Positions 25,323 to 34,955 are shown, numbered from the stretch's first letter. The stretch is DNA of 64,000 nucleotides from Pleurocapsa sp. FMAR1 (GCF_963665995.1 NZ_OY762512.1:3224001-3288000); one strand, 5' to 3'. Numbers and translations: made by a program. The notes: a model not told the origin generated them from the letters alone.

Positions 25323-28316
25323 CTATATCTCTTGAAACTGTTCTTGAGTTAGTTGGCTCGGACTGACACCCAGCACTACTGCCAACTGCTCACCTTGATA
25401 ACTAATAAAGCTATTAACTCTACCAGCAATTTCCAGTTCATCGTCGGTAATATTATCAGCTAAACCAAGGCGATCTTGATTAAGTTCAAAATCACGAATC
25501 CAATCGAGACTTCCTTTTATATTTTCTAAATAAAACAGATCCTTTCCCTCTTCGCCAAGAAGAACATCAATCCCTCCATTGCCGATCAAAACATCATCAC
25601 CATCGCCACCGTTTAGTCGATCGAACTGCTGACCACCGTTGAGAGTATCATTGCCAGCCTTACCGTTCAGGATATTTTTCTTAGTGGTGCCAGTTAAGAT
25701 ATCATCACCTAGACCGCCATCAATAATCTCAAGATTAGCAGTATCAATCGATCCTGGTTGAACTTCATACGCACCAATGTCGGTTTGTAGAAGAGAACGT
25801 TCTAATCCTCGCTGGTCGGTAGTTAGTTTTTTGGAGTTGTTACCTGCATTAATTGCTGAGGAGTCGGGAAGCAGAGCATGAGTAAAAGTCAAACCGCCAT
25901 TGTCTTTCAACTCACCTAAGCGAGATTTGGCAGGAGCATCAGCAGTGCCGACTAAATCTCCCTTGACACCATCGCTAAAAGCTTTTGTATTATCTGCATT
26001 ACCAATTAAATTATTACCACCGCTTGTACCATTGCCTAAAAAATCATCATTTTTGCCATTGCCAGAAATAATACTGCTAGTAAAAGTACTGCTGGAAAAT
26101 TGAGCAGAGACTCCACTACCGTTGCCTCCAGGAAAATTACGGCTATTCATAGCAGTATTTTTAGTAATTGTACTATTGTTAACTTCTAATATGGTATCAA
26201 AAGCATCAATACCGCCACCTTGACCCTTAGCAGTATTACCACTAATCGTACTGTTGTTAACTATAGTTGACCCACCCTCGAAACTGGAGCTAGAAATACC
26301 GCCACCTCCATATTTCGTCGAATTGTTGTTGCTAATAGTAGAGTTATTGATAGTAGTAGTAGAGTCAGAATTTGACACACCACCACCACCTTGAGCTGAA
26401 TTATCGCTAACAGTAGAGTTATTGATAGTTGTTGTGGCAAAGTTGTTCGTCAATACACCACCACCACCTTGAGCTGAATTATCGCTAATAATTGATTTGT
26501 TAACTGTCAGATTTTCGTGATTATTAATCCCTCCTCCACCTTCTTCGCCAGCATTTGCGCCGCTGATAGTTAATTTGCCGATGGTCACATCAAGATCGCT
26601 ATCAGAACCATTATCAACATTAAATACCCGACTCTTGTTATCAGCATCTATGGTTAACTTATCTGCACCTAAGCCAGTTATATTTAGGCTTTTGTCTACA
26701 GCTAACTCTCCTAAAGTCAGAGTAATCTTTCCGCCACTAAGGCTAGGATCGAAAGTAATACTATCTCCAGAATTGCTCTCTAGAATTGCTTCTCGCAGGG
26801 AAATATCATCTACACTCAAATCACCATCATCTTCATCATCGAGAGTTGTTACTATCCTTGATGTTGGTTCTGGTGGCAGAAACGGGAGATCGTAAATCGA
26901 GTCAGTATCGGCTTCAAAAGCTCCAATATCAGGGGCATCAAACAAAACACGCTCAAACCCTTTCCCCCGTTGATCGGTAGTTAGTTTTTCAGGGTTGCTA
27001 CCTGTATTAATCGCTATACTTTCAGGTAAAAGAGCATGAGTAAAGGTATTTCCACCATTATCCTTTAGCTCACCTAGTTGGGGATCTATTGGCTTATTAG
27101 CAGTACCGACAAGATCGCCATTAAATAGATTGACAAAATCTGGCGCACCATCGCCATTGCCAATTAGGTTATTACCTCCAGAGATGATACCTGCACCATT
27201 TGCATCATTGTTGTCTACGTTGCCTGCAATGATGCTGCTGGTAATATTTATTTGATCTGAGCCAAGTTGATATATTCCTCCACCTTCTGGAGCCGAGTTA
27301 TCAGCTATGGTACTGTTGGTTACGGTATTGAAACTACCAAAAAGAGTATGTAAGTAAATGCCCCCACCTAGTGCTGTCGAGGTGTTGCCACTAATAGTAC
27401 TATTACAAATAGTACTGCTGGCATCAGATCCATCAATATTAATACCAGCACCAATCTCAGCTTGATTACTATTGATAGTGCTGTTGACTATATCAGCAAA
27501 ATTAGAGGAAATACCGCCACCAGATTTAGCTTTATTTTCACTAATAGTACTATCTATAATCGTGACATCATCATTGTAAATACCACCACCCCTACCAAAT
27601 TTGGCATCATTTTGATAAATGTCGCTATTTCTAATTTTTATCGATACGGCATAGCCATAAATACCACCGCCACTACCAGATTTAGCTGAATTGCCACTGA
27701 TGATACTACCATTCACAATTAAAGTATTAGGATCGCCGGAAGTAAAACTATTGCTATTTAAGGAAACACCGCCGCCAGTGTTTTTAGCCGTGTTATTACT
27801 AATTACGCTGTTGTTAATGGTTGTTGTTGCATCATACTCTTGGAAATCATCATCAGTATCATTGGAAGTATTATAAATACCCCCGCCATCTTTAGCTGTA
27901 TTGCCAGTTATAGTACTATTGTTAATAGTTAAATTGTCTGTATTTTTAATTCCACCACCATCTTGCTTGTCAGCATTACCACCTGTAATAGCTAAATTCT
28001 CTAAGGTTACGTCTAAAGTTTTTTGAGAGCGATCGCCAATGTTGAAAACTCGACTTTTATTATTACCATCTATAGTCAGTTGACCATTATCAAAACCTTG
28101 AAGAGTTAGACTTTTATCGATATTTAATTCGCCACGAGTCAGCAAAATAGTTTTATTCTTCAGGCTATTATCGAAGCTAACTTTACTTCCATCTTGGCTA
28201 TGGACAATTGCCTCGCGCAGGGAAATGTCATTTGCAGCTAAGTTTCCATCATCTTCGTCATCTAAAATCGTAACAATAGGATTATTTAGACTTAGATTCT
28301 CTGGGGAATTTTCCAT
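25323..28316 (-). CDS. Giant RTX protein with two beta-helix (CSLREAI/choice-of-anchor Q) halves
   Basis: A 997-residue, very acidic, Ser/Thr/Asn-rich protein. Each half opens with a VTxLDDEDDGxL..DISLREAI module (near residues 14 and 489), followed by beta-helix rungs of the type NNSTISGNTAKGGGGI and a closing DQRG...DIGAFE segment. The C-terminus (from about 870) has RTX nonapeptides (GGLGDDILTG, GKAGNDTLNGG, GGDGDDVLIG) and a DWIRDFELNQDRLGLADNI tail. RTX proteins bind calcium and leave through type I secretion without a signal peptide, fitting the N-terminus here. It is probably a surface or matrix protein. Confidence 0.88.
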   Translation of the reverse strand: MENSPENLSLNNPIVTILDDEDDGNLAANDISLREAIVHSQDGSKVSFDNSLKNKTILLTRGELNIDKSLTLQGFDNGQLTIDGNNKSRVFNIGDRSQKTLDVTLENLAITGGNADKQDGGGIKNTDNLTINNSTITGNTAKDGGGIYNTSNDTDDDFQEYDATTTINNSVISNNTAKNTGGGVSLNSNSFTSGDPNTLIVNGSIISGNSAKSGSGGGIYGYAVSIKIRNSDIYQNDAKFGRGGGIYNDDVTIIDSTISENKAKSGGGISSNFADIVNSTINSNQAEIGAGINIDGSDASSTICNSTISGNTSTALGGGIYLHTLFGSFNTVTNSTIADNSAPEGGGIYQLGSDQINITSSIIAGNVDNNDANGAGIISGGNNLIGNGDGAPDFVNLFNGDLVGTANKPIDPQLGELKDNGGNTFTHALLPESIAINTGSNPEKLTTDQRGKGFERVLFDAPDIGAFEADTDSIYDLPFLPPEPTSRIVTTLDDEDDGDLSVDDISLREAILESNSGDSITFDPSLSGGKITLTLGELAVDKSLNITGLGADKLTIDADNKSRVFNVDNGSDSDLDVTIGKLTISGANAGEEGGGGINNHENLTVNKSIISDNSAQGGGGVLTNNFATTTINNSTVSDNSAQGGGGVSNSDSTTTINNSTISNNNSTKYGGGGISSSSFEGGSTIVNNSTISGNTAKGQGGGIDAFDTILEVNNSTITKNTAMNSRNFPGGNGSGVSAQFSSSTFTSSIISGNGKNDDFLGNGTSGGNNLIGNADNTKAFSDGVKGDLVGTADAPAKSRLGELKDNGGLTFTHALLPDSSAINAGNNSKKLTTDQRGLERSLLQTDIGAYEVQPGSIDTANLEIIDGGLGDDILTGTTKKNILNGKAGNDTLNGGQQFDRLNGGDGDDVLIGNGGIDVLLGEEGKDLFYLENIKGSLDWIRDFELNQDRLGLADNITDDELEIAGRVNSFISYQGEQLAVVLGVSPSQLTQEQFQEI

Positions 28317-28720
28317 AATTTTTAAGCTTTAGGAACTTGAAGTATTGTTGAGAAAACTTTCGATAGTTGCAAAATTGCGTAGCGAAGCTATGTCGTAGGC
28401 GCGATCGCGATTTCAACTAGATTTTGTACTTGTCTATACTATTCGCAGTAAAAATTTTTCTAAGCGCAGAATCTTAATGTCCTGTATAACAGGTCTTGTT
28501 TTAAGAGCATTATTAAGATATATGTATTTTTTAGTTTGTGGCTAAACTAAAATCTCAACTTGGCGATCGCATTCAAGATCGAGAAGATGGAGGACAGATA
28601 GTGGTATGTCCCGTCTTAAGTTGGTTGCCGTTATCAGAATGTAATATTAGTTTTTATCTAAAAAACTTTTATCTATAAATTGGCAAAATTTATTTTTCAA
28701 TTGAGCATACGTTTGGTCAA
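28317..28720. other. Intergenic region upstream of the RTX gene
   Basis: Contains HIP1 sites and the probable RTX gene promoter. A 46-codon plus-strand frame (GTG 28538 to TAA 28678; peptide beginning MAKLKSQLGDRIQDREDGGQ) has no recognised relative; too weak to call. Confidence 0.4.
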
Positions 28721-30202
28721 TTATTCTTCTTCAGTATTCCATTGCTTAGATTCCTCGGCTGCTTTAAGCTGCCGTTTTTTAACTTTAGGTTTGGGAGTTG
28801 TAATTAGCTTTAGCTGTCTAGGTCGGTCGTCGTCTTGTTCCCCCCGACGACGTTGGGAGGTTCTTTCTTCGCTGGTGTTTTCGGTAACAACTTCGTAGAG
28901 AATTGCCTGTTTGTTGCTGGTGTTGCCTTTTCTCAGCACTCTACCCAACCTTTGGATATATTCTCTAGTTGAGCCTGTACCCGAAAGGATAATAGCTATT
29001 CTGGCATCGGGAACATCTACACCCTCGTTAAGTACATGAGAGGCGACTAAGGTTTTATATTCACCTGCTTTAAATCTGGTTAGTATCTCATGACGCTCTT
29101 TGACTGCGGTTTGATAGGTGATGGCAGGGATCAGAAACTGTTGGGAGATACGATAAACCGTAGCGTTGTCGTTGGTAAAGATTAAAATGCGTTCGGCATG
29201 ATGTTTTTGGATCAGATCGATCAAGATACGGAGTTTGGCATCTGTACCCAAGGCGATCTCTTTAGCTTCACGGTGCGCTAACATGGCTTTTCTACCCTCG
29301 GGCGATCGCGCGCTGGCTTGAACAAATAGCTGCCATCCTTCAAGGCTACCTAAAGATATATTAGACTGACGTAGGAACTTGCTTCTAGTGGCGATCGCTT
29401 TCTCATATTTCTCCTGTTCTACAGCCAACAGCTTGACTCTCATCTGTACTATTTTATGTTCGGCTAAAGCACCGCCAGAGAGTTCTTCAGGGGTTTTACG
29501 ATAGACTATTTTGCCAATTAAGGTATCTAAATGGCGGTGTGTACCGTCGCTACGTTCGGGAGTTGCAGTTAAGCCCAAACGATAGGGTGCGATCGCGTAT
29601 TCGGCAATTACTTTAAAAAAGTCTGTAGGTAAATGGTGGCACTCATCGAAGATCTGGAGTGCATAGCGATTTCCCAGGGTTTCGGCGTGTATAGCTGCGC
29701 TGTGGTAGGTGGCAATCAGAATAGGAGTGCGATCGCGCGAACCACCACCTAATAAGCCTATTTCCGCCTGGGGAAAAGCGGCTTCAATTTGAGCATACCA
29801 CTGGTGCATCAAATCTAAAGTCGGCACCACAATTAGGGTTGTGCGGGGGGTAGCTTCCATTGCTAGCTGTGCTAGATAAGTTTTTCCTGCTGCGGTGGGT
29901 AAAACTACTACTCCCTGTCTTTTGGCTTGTTTCCAAGCCTGTAGTGCTTCTGCTTGATGGGGATAGGGTTCAAACTGCGATACAGCTTTTAACTCTAGGT
30001 TATAAAATTCTTTAGCATCATCAATAATGTTTTTATCGTCTGCTTGAAGTGCTTCAACCAAAGGACGATAATAAATTGCAGGTATGCGAAACTTTTCAAC
30101 GCGATCGTCCCAGGTTGCATAGTCTAACCAGGCTTTTCCCTTGGGTGGAGGATGGAGAATTAAAGTTCCACGATCAAATTTTAATTTAGGCGATCGAGGC
30201 AT
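28721..30202 (-). CDS. XPB/Ssl2-like SF2 DNA helicase
   Basis: A 493-residue helicase. After an N-terminal damage-recognition-like segment come LPTAAGKTYLAQLA (Walker A), FDECHHLPTDFF (DExH), LTATPERSDGTH, and LIFTNDNATVYRIS. HVLNEGVDVPDARIA and YIQRLGRVLRKG (motif VI) complete the set. The TATPER and DECHH forms are those of prokaryotic XPB-like helicases. The last ~60 residues are charged and low-complexity. XPB-like genes are often paired with a Bax1/DUF790 nuclease; none lies in this window. It probably acts in DNA repair. Confidence 0.9.
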   Translation of the reverse strand: MPRSPKLKFDRGTLILHPPPKGKAWLDYATWDDRVEKFRIPAIYYRPLVEALQADDKNIIDDAKEFYNLELKAVSQFEPYPHQAEALQAWKQAKRQGVVVLPTAAGKTYLAQLAMEATPRTTLIVVPTLDLMHQWYAQIEAAFPQAEIGLLGGGSRDRTPILIATYHSAAIHAETLGNRYALQIFDECHHLPTDFFKVIAEYAIAPYRLGLTATPERSDGTHRHLDTLIGKIVYRKTPEELSGGALAEHKIVQMRVKLLAVEQEKYEKAIATRSKFLRQSNISLGSLEGWQLFVQASARSPEGRKAMLAHREAKEIALGTDAKLRILIDLIQKHHAERILIFTNDNATVYRISQQFLIPAITYQTAVKERHEILTRFKAGEYKTLVASHVLNEGVDVPDARIAIILSGTGSTREYIQRLGRVLRKGNTSNKQAILYEVVTENTSEERTSQRRRGEQDDDRPRQLKLITTPKPKVKKRQLKAAEESKQWNTEEE

Positions 30203-30556
30203 ATACAGATAAAATAAAGAACAGGTAAACCTATTTATTAACTATTCAATTGCCAATTAATATTATTAAAGCTAGTTTTTTGACACTTAAATAAAATATT
30301 AATCTGCTATTAAACATAGCAATTATTGAATCAATATTTCAAATATTGATATATTGATACCGTATAACAAAGGTACAGAATAGGTAAGACAAGCTAAAAA
30401 CAAATACAAAACAGCGACCGAGCTTAGTGAATAGTATTATCAACAAAACCTGAAAATCTTCAAGTATAAGTTGGAAAATTTCTGAAATTTAGAGCAATTA
30501 ATTTTTCTTTCTCTATAACAAATTGTAGGTTAAAAGTCTTTTTAGTATAAATCACC
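30203..30556. other. AT-rich spacer before galE
   Basis: About 350 bp with no open frame of interest; it should hold the divergent promoters of the helicase and galE genes. ATATTGATA-type direct repeats occur near 30335-30362. Confidence 0.5.
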
Positions 30557-31531
30557 ATGTCAAAGGTTTTAGTTACCGGCGGTGCTGGTTACATTGGTTC
30601 TCATACTGTAAAAATGCTAGGAGAAGCAGGTTACGAAATTGTGATTTACGACAACCTATCTACAGGTTCAGCGATCGCTGTATTATATGGAGAATTAATT
30701 AAAGGTGAACTTAGCAATACCGAACAGCTAGCACAAGTTTTTGCTCAACACAAATTCGACGCAGTGCTACACTTTGCAGCTAGTATTTCTGTTCCCGAAT
30801 CATTAGAAAAACCTTTGGCATACTATCACAACAATACTTGTAACGTAATTAATGTATTGCAGTGTTGTGAAGAGTTTGGTGTTAATCGGTTTATTTTTGC
30901 CAGTACCGCAGCCGTATATGGAGAAATTAAAAATTACCCTGTTCAAGAAACAGCTTCAACTTTGCCGATCAATCCTTATGGTCAATCTAAATTGATGAGC
31001 GAGAGGATTATCTGTGACTATGCTCAAAGTTCAAGACTTAAATATGTAATCTTACGTTATTTTAACGTTGCAGGAGCAGATAGTTCAGGCAAAATCGGTC
31101 AAATGGGTAAAGCTGCTCACTTGATTCGAGTAGGTTGTGATGCAGCTTTGAGTATTCGTCCATCTGCTAGTATCTTTGGTACAGATTATTCAACTCCAGA
31201 CGGCACAGGCATCCGCGACTATATTCATGTCGAAGACTTAGCTGCTGCCCATGTAGATGCTTTAGCTTATTTAGAAACAGAATCCCCCAGTCAAATTTTA
31301 AACTGCGGCTATGGTACTGGCTATAGCGTTAGAGAAGTATTATCCAAAATCAAAGAGATTTCAGGAGTAGATTTTCCGATTGAGGAGACTCTTCGTAGAC
31401 AAGGAGATCCTGCTTGTGTAGTAGCATCAGGAGACAAAATTCGCGAAGTTATTGGCTGGCAACCACAACACAATTCTTTAGATAAGATTGTTAGTTCGGC
31501 TTTAGAGTGGGAAAAGAAAAAAATTAAGTAG
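30557..31531 (+). CDS. galE: UDP-glucose 4-epimerase
   Basis: Short-chain dehydrogenase-type epimerase interconverting UDP-glucose and UDP-galactose. Seen: the NAD loop VTGGAGYIGSHTVKML, LHFAASISVPESLEKP, the catalytic Ser-Tyr-Lys set (FASTAAVYG, then INPYGQSKLMSER), and RYFNVAGAD. Also RDYIHVEDLAAAHVDAL and the late GWQPQHNSLDKIV. The length of 324 is normal. It would supply UDP-galactose for polysaccharides and galactolipids. Confidence 0.95.
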   Translation: MSKVLVTGGAGYIGSHTVKMLGEAGYEIVIYDNLSTGSAIAVLYGELIKGELSNTEQLAQVFAQHKFDAVLHFAASISVPESLEKPLAYYHNNTCNVINVLQCCEEFGVNRFIFASTAAVYGEIKNYPVQETASTLPINPYGQSKLMSERIICDYAQSSRLKYVILRYFNVAGADSSGKIGQMGKAAHLIRVGCDAALSIRPSASIFGTDYSTPDGTGIRDYIHVEDLAAAHVDALAYLETESPSQILNCGYGTGYSVREVLSKIKEISGVDFPIEETLRRQGDPACVVASGDKIREVIGWQPQHNSLDKIVSSALEWEKKKIK

Positions 31532-31668
31532 CTAAACTTATTTGATAATGGTGAAGCCTTAATAGTCCGACAACTACGACGCAACATCTTTAGGACTAGC
31601 GAAACTAAAATCACCAAGATAAGGTTATGGTAAAAACTGGCTCAAACATCATGAATCGAGACTAAAGC

Positions 31669-32376
31669 GTGAAACCAGGTATTTTATACGGCGTTAGTGT
31701 CGGCACAGGGGATCCTGAATTAATTACTGTCAAAGGATTACGGATCTTACAAACTAGCGATATTATTGCCTTTCCTGCTGGTATTAATAATCGTCCAGGA
31801 ATAGCTCAAAATATTATTGAGCGTTGGTTACAGCCACAACAGCAAATTTTGCCCTTAAAGTTTCCTTACACTCAAGATGTGGAAGTTTTACAAGCAGCTT
31901 GGTCAGAAGCAGCAGACCAAGTTTGGCAGTATCTTGACCAGGGAGTAAACATTACTTTTGCCTGTTTAGGAGACGTTAGCTTTTATAGCACCTTTACTTA
32001 TTTAGCTCAAGCTTTAGAGCGATCGCATCCAGAAGCAAAGATAGAAACTGTCCCTGGAGTTTGTTCGCCAATGGCGATCGCCTCTGTCTTAAAGATACCT
32101 CTCACCATCAACCATCAGCGTTTGGCGGTATTACCTGCTCTACATACAGTTAAAGAATTAGAAATAGCTTTGGACTGGGCAGAGATAATTGTATTACTCA
32201 AAGTAAGTTCTGTTTACCAGCAGGTTTGGCAAATTTTAGAGCAGCGAAATCTCTTAAATTCTAGCTATATTGTCGAAAAAGCAACTTTTCCTGAGCAAAA
32301 AATATATGATGATCTTGCCAACTATCCTCAGCTTAAACTGTCTTACTTTTCAATTATGCTCATTAACAATAGCTAA
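31669..32376 (+). CDS. cobI: Precorrin-2 C(20)-methyltransferase
   Basis: SAM-dependent methyltransferase of corrin ring synthesis. The GTG at 31669 gives MKPGILYGVSVGTGDPELIT, the family's opening. Further motifs are VKGLRILQTSDIIAFPAG, NITFACLGDVSFYSTFTYLA, ETVPGVCSPMAIASVLKIPL and a C-terminal domain with IVLLKVSSVYQQV. At 235 residues it is a complete CobI/CbiL. It is about 140 bp after galE and may have its own promoter. No other cobalamin genes are near. Confidence 0.93.
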   Translation: MKPGILYGVSVGTGDPELITVKGLRILQTSDIIAFPAGINNRPGIAQNIIERWLQPQQQILPLKFPYTQDVEVLQAAWSEAADQVWQYLDQGVNITFACLGDVSFYSTFTYLAQALERSHPEAKIETVPGVCSPMAIASVLKIPLTINHQRLAVLPALHTVKELEIALDWAEIIVLLKVSSVYQQVWQILEQRNLLNSSYIVEKATFPEQKIYDDLANYPQLKLSYFSIMLINNS

Positions 32377-32438
32377 ACTTTTAAGCTGGTGAAATCAACA
32401 AATATTTCAAAGGCTTATGGGTTATAGGTTATATGCGA

Positions 32439-32792
32439 TTATGAACCAAGCTTAAAGGCTTCTAGAAATAAACTAAAGGTTAAACCAATTTTAAATAAAT
32501 TGAATACGTCTACATAAAGCGATCGCCTGACGGGTAAAAAAGCTGCTTGTTGACGGTTGCGACGACTATAAGCAAACTTACTGGTTAATTCAGTAAAGAT
32601 AAGCAAAACCGCTGCTGCGGGAACATCCCAGACTGCATCCTGTCCCGCAGTAGTTGCAATTGCCGAACCCATAAAAAATCCAAAAAGAAAACTAATCAAG
32701 CTCAAGGCAATACGTCGCCAAGGATTACTAAACATCAATTCTAAGCGTGAGTCTGTAATCTCTACCAGACTGTTAAGACGAGTACGTTGCAT
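32439..32792 (-). CDS. ycf20: Ycf20-family membrane protein (DUF565)
   Basis: A 117-residue protein found in cyanobacteria and plastids, linked in algae and plants to photoprotection. The start at ATG 32792 gives MQRTRLNSLVEITDSRLELM, the conserved N-terminus; an ATG at 32804 adds four residues. Two to three membrane segments follow (LSLISFLFGFFMGSAIATTA; VPAAAVLLIFTELTSKFAYS; the C-terminal FNLFKIGLTFSLFLEAFKLG). It is followed on the same strand direction by no close gene; the DUF3611 gene lies upstream. Confidence 0.92.
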   Translation of the reverse strand: MQRTRLNSLVEITDSRLELMFSNPWRRIALSLISFLFGFFMGSAIATTAGQDAVWDVPAAAVLLIFTELTSKFAYSRRNRQQAAFLPVRRSLYVDVFNLFKIGLTFSLFLEAFKLGS

Positions 32793-32877
32793 TTCAATTA
32801 TCAATTACTATTTAGTGGGCAACAAAAGCTGATTGGTAGGTAAAATACAAAACTATTTTTTGCCCACCCTACAATGT

Positions 32878-33483
32878 TTAATGCTTATCAATACGGTTAA
32901 AAATCCAAAAAGAACTTACCAAACCAACAAAATGACCAGCGATAATATTGATACAGGCTTGGATAATAAATACATCTAAAGAATTAACAAATTCTGTATT
33001 GCTTTGATTATTAAAAACTTTTGCAGGATCAAAAGACAAAGTTTTCGAGAGGACAAGACCCGCGATGGTTTCCGCACCCAATATAGTGATTAATGTACCG
33101 ACTAGACTAGTAATAATACCAATTTGAATTATTTTGATCGTGGTAGATTTTTTGGGTGGAGCAGTGTTTGGTTGAGCAAATTTAGCTGCCATCTTGCCAT
33201 ATCTAAAGGCAATACAAATACCGACGATTAAACAGATCAATCCACATACACCGCAAAATATGCTAAATCCAACGCCTGGAGTACTTCTTTGCGCTCGATT
33301 GGTAATGGCTAAAGCTAAGGTAACAGAAGAGACAACTCCTAAAAATACTTGAATCCAGAATCCAGCTAACCCACCCCACTTGAGGGCATTAGCTGCTTGA
33401 AGCATTCGGGCAGATTTTGTAGCTGGGGCAGTACGTGAACTAGGATCTTGGGAAAATGGGGTAATTTCTGATTCTTTTGCCAT
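32878..33483 (-). CDS. DUF3611 family membrane protein
   Basis: A 201-residue cyanobacterial/plastid-type protein with four membrane segments, such as WGGLAGFWIQVFLGVVSSVT, GVGFSIFCGVCGLICLIVGI, IIQIGIITSLVGTLITILGA and ACINIIAGHFVGLVSSFWIF. The conserved LGAETIAGLVLSKTLS motif between spans three and four typifies the family. Function not established. It lies 86 bp upstream of ycf20 on the same strand, so the two may be co-transcribed; both have plant chloroplast relatives. Confidence 0.9.
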   Translation of the reverse strand: MAKESEITPFSQDPSSRTAPATKSARMLQAANALKWGGLAGFWIQVFLGVVSSVTLALAITNRAQRSTPGVGFSIFCGVCGLICLIVGICIAFRYGKMAAKFAQPNTAPPKKSTTIKIIQIGIITSLVGTLITILGAETIAGLVLSKTLSFDPAKVFNNQSNTEFVNSLDVFIIQACINIIAGHFVGLVSSFWIFNRIDKH

Positions 33484-33780
33484 GGTTGAGTTTTCCTTGG
33501 TAGTTGATGATTAATAAAAGTACACTTAATATCTAGTAAATTTTTTGAGGCTAGTTTTCTGAGCAATAAAGGCTATTTTAACTATAGTTATTCATTTAAT
33601 TATTTGAGATATATCAATCAATAATAAACTAGATAGATGAGAGAGTTAGCGAGGTAGTTGCAAATTTGTCCTTGGAGGCAGATTTGAGGAAAGTCCGGAC
33701 TCCCGAAAGACCATACTTGCTGGATAATTCCCAGTGCGAGCGATCGCGAGGAGAGTGCCACAGAAAAATACCGCCTTTTC

Positions 33781-33841
33781 ATTGAACATTGAACATTGAA
33801 CAGCAAAAACTGATAAATGATAAATGTTTAATGATAAATGA
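33781..33841. repeat. Heptamer STRRs inside rnpB
   Basis: Three ATTGAAC units are followed by TGATAAA/ATGATAAA units, within the RNase P RNA gene. STRRs inside rnpB are known from some heterocystous cyanobacteria; here they sit between the ACCGCC and GGTAAGGG blocks. Confidence 0.8.
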
Positions 33842-33979
33842 GTTTGGTAAGGGTGCAAAGGTGCGGTAAGAGCGCACCAGCAGTATCGAGAGGTACTGGC
33901 TCGGTAAACCCCGGTAGGGAGCAAGGACGGAGGGATTATGGTTGGTCTTTTTCCAGTCCCGTTTTTGGCGGTGAGGGAC

Positions 33980-34022
33980 TTCGAGCTACCCAGTCGCCGA
34001 AGGGCGCACTGGGTAGCTCGAA
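33980..34022. repeat. Long perfect hairpin inserted in rnpB
   Basis: Arms TTCGAGCTACCCAGT (33980-33994) and ACTGGGTAGCTCGAA (34008-34022) are exact over 15 bp. The loop CGCCGAAGGGCG can extend the stem. A second hairpin, GCTGCTT CTT AAGCAGC, follows at 34025-34041. This looks like an added helix in the 3' half of the RNA. Confidence 0.7.
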
Positions 34023-34211
34023 TTGCTGCTTCTTAAGCAGCTTGTCCAATCACCGCTTTGGAGAGCCGCAAGAGGTGTTTGGTAACAAACATCCCAGATA
34101 GATAACTACCCTTGGCTGAAGTTGATGTAGCATTTTGTTACATTATCTAAGTTTGAGAACAGAATCCGGCTTACGTTCTAACTCTCTCTATTCTATTTTG
34201 TCCCTAGCTAA

Positions 34212-34955
34212 ATGTTTGCAGATCCCAGACGACAAAAACAATTAGAAAAATTTCTAGGCAAGCTTGGGTTACCGTCTGCTGTAGACGTTGACCTGTCTTT
34301 GCTTGATTTGGCTTTGACTCATCCTAGTATCTCTCGCACTCACAACTATGAGCAGCTAGAGTTTGTTGGCGATTCTGTGGTCAGGTTAATTGCAGCAGAA
34401 CTATTATTAGAAACCTATCCCCAAGAATCGGTAGGGGAATTTGCTGCTATTCGTTCTATTTTAGTAAGCGATCGCGTTTTGGCGGAGTTGGCTGAAAGTT
34501 ACGGAGTTGAACCATATTTATTGATTGGTACCAATGCCACAGGCAACCCTATCGGCAGACAGTCTTGGTTAGCAGACGCTTTTGAAGCAGTATTAGGAGC
34601 TTTATACCTCAGCACTCACAATATGGATTTGATTCGTCCTTGGCTAGATGGGGCATTAAAAACTAGAGCAGCAGAGGTTTTAAACGATCCTGCTCGCTTT
34701 AATTATAAAGATGCTCTACAGGAATGGACTCAGAGAAAACACAAAATTTTGCCTGAATACCGAGTTCGGGAAAACAAAGATTTCAAACTAGCCAAAACCG
34801 AAGCAACACCAGATCCTTCTTCATATCAAGCTCATCGCTTCATAGCTGAAGTCTGGTTGGAAAATCGCTGTTTAGCTACAGGGATAGGACGTTCTAAAAA
34901 AGCTGCCGAACAAGCAGCAGCAAAAGAAGCTCTTTTAGCTATACCAAATGAATGA
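34212..34955 (+). CDS. rnc: Ribonuclease III
   Basis: Double-strand RNA endonuclease. The catalytic domain (about 1-150) has the signature HNYEQLEFVGDSVVRLIAAE and the second acidic cluster in LADAFEAVLGALYLST. The C-terminal dsRNA-binding domain (about 165-240) has YKDALQEWTQRKHKILPEYR and GIGRSKKAAEQAAAKEALLA. Length 247 is typical. The start is only 23 bp after the 3' end of rnpB, so the two RNA-processing genes may be transcribed together. A long stem-loop follows the gene. Confidence 0.96.
   Translation: MFADPRRQKQLEKFLGKLGLPSAVDVDLSLLDLALTHPSISRTHNYEQLEFVGDSVVRLIAAELLLETYPQESVGEFAAIRSILVSDRVLAELAESYGVEPYLLIGTNATGNPIGRQSWLADAFEAVLGALYLSTHNMDLIRPWLDGALKTRAAEVLNDPARFNYKDALQEWTQRKHKILPEYRVRENKDFKLAKTEATPDPSSYQAHRFIAEVWLENRCLATGIGRSKKAAEQAAAKEALLAIPNE

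Larger units (their letters stand above)
33639..34189 (+). ncRNA. rnpB: RNase P RNA (type A) with two internal expansions
   Basis: Catalytic RNA of RNase P, which cleaves tRNA 5' leaders. Diagnostic blocks in order: GAGGAAAGTCCGGACTCCC (33687 on), AGAGTGCCACAGAAA, GGTAAGGGTGCAAAGGTGCG then GTAAGAGCGCACCAGCAG, GAGAGGTACTGGCTCGGTAA with ACCCC, AGGTGTTTGGTAACAAACAT, and AGAATCCGGCTTAC near the 3' end. The two ends pair as helix P1 (GAGAGTTAG with CTAACTCTC). The gene is ~550 nt, well over the usual ~400, because of a heptamer-repeat segment at 33781-33841 and a hairpin-rich insertion around 33975-34045. Frames called on either strand here are not genes. Confidence 0.95.

Noticed and set aside
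31532-31668. Cobalamin riboswitch before cobI
   Set aside because: No B12-box or matching helices were seen in the 137-bp spacer.
33618-34101. Three short frames on both strands
   Set aside because: They lie within the RNase P RNA gene, whose conserved blocks explain the sequence.
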